Positions 61,438-64,000 of a stretch of 64,000 bases of DNA are shown piece after piece (the stretch's first letter is position 1; every line of letters begins with the position of its first letter). The notes under the pieces are model-generated. The model ran no database searches. It had not been told where the DNA came from and worked only from the letters and a program-made list of their open reading frames with translations. Source of the stretch: JAAYZQ01 sp034428935 (GTDB taxonomy: Bacteria > Chloroflexota > Anaerolineae > JAAYZQ01). The DNA lies in NCBI GenBank assembly GCA_034428935.1, contig DAOUHB010000076.1, positions 14,933-78,932 of the forward strand, read 5' to 3'. A program made the translations under genes and the position numbers.

Positions 61438-61742
61438 TCCTTCACCTCGATCCTGTGGACAGGCTCCACGTGTTCCGGGGCGTGCATGCCGCCGTCCTCG
61501 ACATAGATGGCAAAGTCGGGACAGATCAGCGCGCAGAGGCCGCAGTTCACGCACCCGGAATCATCGACAAGCTCTGGGGGGTGGTAGCCCTTGGCGTTGG
61601 TCTGCTGGGACATGACCAGGACGTGCCGCGGGCAGAACTCGACACAAAAGCCGCATCCTTTGCATCGTTCCTCGATGATGTGGACGATGCCCTGGGGGAC
61701 CCGGACGCGACTGCGATCCAGGGGTTGTCTCCAATATGTCAC
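61434..61742 (-). CDS. korD: 2-oxoacid:ferredoxin oxidoreductase delta subunit (2x 4Fe-4S ferredoxin)
   Basis: A 102-residue ferredoxin-like subunit with CKGCGFCVEFCPRHVL and CVNCGLCALICPDFAI, two 4Fe-4S sites that take electrons from the TPP centre. The GTG at 61742 follows AGGAGG 4-5 bases upstream; the longer frame lacks homology. It starts the kor genes and overlaps korA by 4 bases. Confidence 0.92.
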   Translation of the reverse strand: MTYWRQPLDRSRVRVPQGIVHIIEERCKGCGFCVEFCPRHVLVMSQQTNAKGYHPPELVDDSGCVNCGLCALICPDFAIYVEDGGMHAPEHVEPVHRIEVKE

Positions 61743-61788
61743 AGTCCCTCCTCGATTCCACTTCGAATCCACTTCGGCGACCGCTTTC

Positions 61789-62655
61789 TCAGGCTCTTCC
61801 GGCGACCAGATCTGCAATCTCGCCAGGATGGCGCGCTACGCGGACGCCGACGTTTTCAAAGGCGGTGATCTTTTCGGCGGCCGTGCCTTCGCCGCCCTCA
61901 ATGATGGCTCCGGCATGGCCCATACGTTTGCCGGGGGGTGCCGTCTGCCCGGCGATAAAGGCAGTGACCGGCTTGCTCATGTGGCGGGCAATAAACTCGG
62001 CCGCTCGCTGTTCGTCAGTTCCTCCGATCTCGCCAATGAGGACCACCTGGCTCGTCTGTGGATCCTCTTCGAAGAGCTTCAGAACGTCAATAAAGTCAGT
62101 GCCGATGATGGGATCTCCGCCAATGCCGATGGCCGTCGATTGGCCCATGCCCCGTTCCGAGAGGGCATAGACCACCTCGTACGTCAACGTGCCGCTGCGC
62201 GAGACCACGCCGACGGGGCCGGGCCGGTGGATGTGGCCGGGCATGATGCCCACCTTGGCCTCGTTCGGGGTGATGATCCCGGGGCAGTTGGGCCCGATGA
62301 GGCGCGTGGGCAGACAATCCAGGTGCGCCCGCACCCGGATCATGTCCAGGACGGGGATGCCCTCCGTGATGCACACAACGACCCTGATGCCCGCATCGGC
62401 TGCTTCCAGGATCGAGTCGGACGCAAAGCGGGCGGGTACGTAAGAGATGGAGGCGTTGGCGCCCGTCGCTTCCACAGCTTCGCGCACCGTGTCAAAAACC
62501 GGCACTCCGGCCACCCAGCCGCCGCCCTTGCCGGGCGTGACCCCGGCGACCACCTTGGTGCCATACTCCAGCATCTGCCGCGTGTGGAACTCGCCTTCCC
62601 GGCCGGTGATGCCCTGCACGACCAATCGCGTGTCTTTGTCAACCAGGATGCTCAT
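61789..62655 (-). CDS. sucD: Succinate-CoA ligase alpha subunit
   Basis: A 288-residue CoA-binding alpha subunit: VVQGITGREGEFHTRQMLEYGTKVVAGV, LIGPNCPGIITPNEAKVGIMPG, VVSRSGTLTYEVVYALSERGMGQ, and the phosphohistidine in RMGHAGAIIEGGEGTA (about 247). It interconverts succinyl-CoA and succinate with formation or use of a nucleoside triphosphate. The start overlaps sucC by 4 bases. Confidence 0.96.
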   Translation of the reverse strand: MSILVDKDTRLVVQGITGREGEFHTRQMLEYGTKVVAGVTPGKGGGWVAGVPVFDTVREAVEATGANASISYVPARFASDSILEAADAGIRVVVCITEGIPVLDMIRVRAHLDCLPTRLIGPNCPGIITPNEAKVGIMPGHIHRPGPVGVVSRSGTLTYEVVYALSERGMGQSTAIGIGGDPIIGTDFIDVLKLFEEDPQTSQVVLIGEIGGTDEQRAAEFIARHMSKPVTAFIAGQTAPPGKRMGHAGAIIEGGEGTAAEKITAFENVGVRVARHPGEIADLVAGRA

Positions 62656-63797
62656 TTCGACGCCCTCCCGTGGGCCGAGGCAACGGCTTTTTCGGCGGCT
62701 TCTGCCAGTGAGGCGGCGGTCATCATGTGCGCTTCGGCAAGGATGCGCCGGCCTTCCTCCTCGTTGGTGCCCACCAGGCGCGCGACCATGGGCACGTCGG
62801 TCTGAAAGCTGTTCAGCGCCTCCAGGATGCCCTTGGCCACCTCGTCGCAGCGGGTGATGCCGCCAAAGATGTTGAACAGGACTGCCTTGACGTTGGGGTC
62901 GGAAAGGATAATGCGCAGGGCCGCCGCGACCTTGTCGGCCTGGGCGCCGCCGCCGATGTCAAGAAAGTTTGCCGGCTCGCCGCCATAGAGCTTGATGATG
63001 TCCATGGTGGCCATGGCCAGGCCGGCGCCGTTGACCATGCAGCCAATCTCGCCGTCGAGCTTTACATAGCTTAGCCCGTGGCGGCGCGCTTCCTGTTCCT
63101 CGGGCGATTCCTCGTCGGCGTCCCTCATCTCGGCGAGCTCAAAGTGGCGGAAGAGAGCATTGTCGTCCAGCAGGATCTTGCCATCGACGGCCAGCAGTTT
63201 GCCTTCACCCGTAACCACCAGGGGGTTGATCTCGGCCAGGGAGGCGTCGCAGTCCAAGAAGGTTTGATACAGGCCCTGGGCGATCTTGACGAAAGACGAA
63301 ACGAGGTCCTTGGGCAGCCCGATGGAAAAGGCCAGCTCGCGCCCCTGGTACTGCTGCAAGCCGAGGGATGGGTCGATGCTGATGCGAAAGATGCGCTCGG
63401 GTGTGACGCGGGCAACCTCCTCGATCTCGACCCCTCCTTCGGAGGAGGCCATCATCACCGGCCGGTGTTGCGCACGATCGATGACGACGCCCAAATAGAT
63501 CTCGGTGGCTATGGCTGCGGCCTCGTCGATCAGGACCTTCTTGACCGTCAAGCCCTTGATGTTCATCCCCAGGATCTGGTCGGCAATGTCCTCGGCCTCA
63601 TCGGGATTGTTTGCCAGGCGAATGCCGCCGGCCTTGCCGCGACCGCCAACCAGCACCTGCGACTTGATGACCACGCGCTTTCCCAGGCGGGCTGCGATGC
63701 GGCGAGCCTCTTCGGGTGTGGTCGCCACGTCACCCTGGGGAATGGGCACGCCGTATCGCGCGAAAACGCGCTTCGATTGGTACTCGTGCAGTTTCAA
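62652..63797 (-). CDS. sucC: Succinate-CoA ligase beta subunit
   Basis: A 381-residue ATP-grasp beta subunit: MKLHEYQSKRVFARYGVPIPQG, KSQVLVGGRGKAGGIRLA, INPLVVTGEGKLLAVDGKILLDDNA, GAGLAMATMDIIKLYGGEPANFLDIGGGA, and FNIFGGITRCDEVAKGI. The ATG at 63797 has AGGAGGGG upstream. It is the first gene of the leftward operon, behind a 5' leader of about 165 bases with an inverted repeat. Confidence 0.96.
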   Translation of the reverse strand: MKLHEYQSKRVFARYGVPIPQGDVATTPEEARRIAARLGKRVVIKSQVLVGGRGKAGGIRLANNPDEAEDIADQILGMNIKGLTVKKVLIDEAAAIATEIYLGVVIDRAQHRPVMMASSEGGVEIEEVARVTPERIFRISIDPSLGLQQYQGRELAFSIGLPKDLVSSFVKIAQGLYQTFLDCDASLAEINPLVVTGEGKLLAVDGKILLDDNALFRHFELAEMRDADEESPEEQEARRHGLSYVKLDGEIGCMVNGAGLAMATMDIIKLYGGEPANFLDIGGGAQADKVAAALRIILSDPNVKAVLFNIFGGITRCDEVAKGILEALNSFQTDVPMVARLVGTNEEEGRRILAEAHMMTAASLAEAAEKAVASAHGRASK

Positions 63798-63816
63798 GTT
63801 CCCCTCCTGTGGTACA

Positions 63817-63862
63817 AGCCGATAAAAATAGCATGGAGCCAGGTATCACCACTTTATCGGCT
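63817..63862 (-). promoter_or_regulatory. Leader hairpin before sucC
   Basis: AGCCGATAAA (63817-63826) and TTTATCGGCT (63853-63862) are perfect 10-base arms with a 26-base loop, ending about 20 bases before the sucC start, close to the Shine-Dalgarno. A regulatory mRNA structure is possible; the rest of the leader shows nothing recognisable. Confidence 0.45.
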
Positions 63863-63971
63863 CAAGGCCGAGCGGCGTTGCTGGCTCCCAACTCCTGCCT
63901 GGGCGGGTTTTCTGTGTGCCCAGTCACATTTCGCATCGACGTTCCGCCTCTTTGCGAATCTCTGTACGGCT

Positions 63972-64000
63972 ATTATAGCATGGCGGGGCGGGTGAGGCAA
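63972..64000 (-). promoter_or_regulatory. Promoter of the suc-kor-hdr operon
   Basis: On the minus strand, TTGCCT (63995-64000), a 17-base spacer and a perfect TATAAT (63972-63977). It lies at the very edge of the window. Confidence 0.65.

Overview
The window is high-GC, densely packed bacterial DNA that most resembles an anaerobic Chloroflexota (Anaerolineae-like) genome or MAG. The grounds are: tandem DUF881 genes; an order Asp23-FakA-DegV-DegV-RecG-CoaD-coiled coil-YceD-L32; zinc-ribbon/LysM proteins with Thr-Pro linkers; a secreted propeller ending in a YIPLIIR-type tail; a bacterial translin; and an oxygen-sensitive Kor/Hdr gene set. Taxonomy is inferred from gene content only. TGA is a normal stop in many genes here, so the code is standard.

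Layout. 1-4.1 kb: DUF881 pair, a serine-palmitoyltransferase-like enzyme, FmdB zinc ribbon, PAS protein, zinc-ribbon/LysM protein. 4.1-9.1 kb: TldD/TldE pair, then a queuosine salvage hydrolase beside a tRNA-queuosine mannosyltransferase homologue. 9.1-16.5 kb: NERD protein, orphan sugar-binding lipoprotein, MocA-like transferase, MFS exporter, HAD phosphatase, RlmN, Rpe, L28. 16.7-25.2 kb: fatty-acid kinase (FakA plus two FakB/DegV), RecG, CoaD, a coiled-coil protein, YceD and L32 behind a consensus promoter. 25.4-30.4 kb: acyl-CoA dehydrogenase, FabD, FabG, second Asp23, NusB, TatB, TatC. 30.5-37.6 kb: cyclic-2,3-diphosphoglycerate-synthetase-like GTPase, a short leader ORF, GNAT, arginase-family enzyme, an unknown, a second acyl-CoA dehydrogenase, AMMECR1, GH13 amylase. 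37.7-42.1 kb: second TldE, translin, a Cas4-like nuclease split into two membrane halves, second TldD on the other strand. 42.4-48.3 kb: propeller, small ORF, patatin, RluB, Cmk, PDZ-radical SAM DUF512.

48.3-64 kb is one long leftward redox locus. A promoter at the window edge leads sucC-sucD-korD-korA-korBC(fused)-HdrA/GltD fusion-MvhD-like-HdrBC-histidine kinase-response regulator-HdrA/MvhD, followed by an OsmC-like gene and a cupin. Read together: 2-oxoacid (probably 2-oxoglutarate) oxidation coupled to ferredoxin and succinyl-CoA, with a flavin-based heterodisulfide-reductase-type complex exchanging electrons with ferredoxin, NAD(P)H and a disulfide or similar acceptor.

The main discovery is two in-frame TGA codons in this locus. 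Each sits exactly where the family has a conserved redox cysteine: codon 199 of HdrA (CSxC becomes CSIU, followed by ILGPKM) and codon 57 of the OsmC-like protein (ALGSC becomes ALGSU). Each is followed by a short hairpin with a GGU(C/U) apical loop, as expected of bacterial SECIS elements. Conventional gene calling would break both genes.
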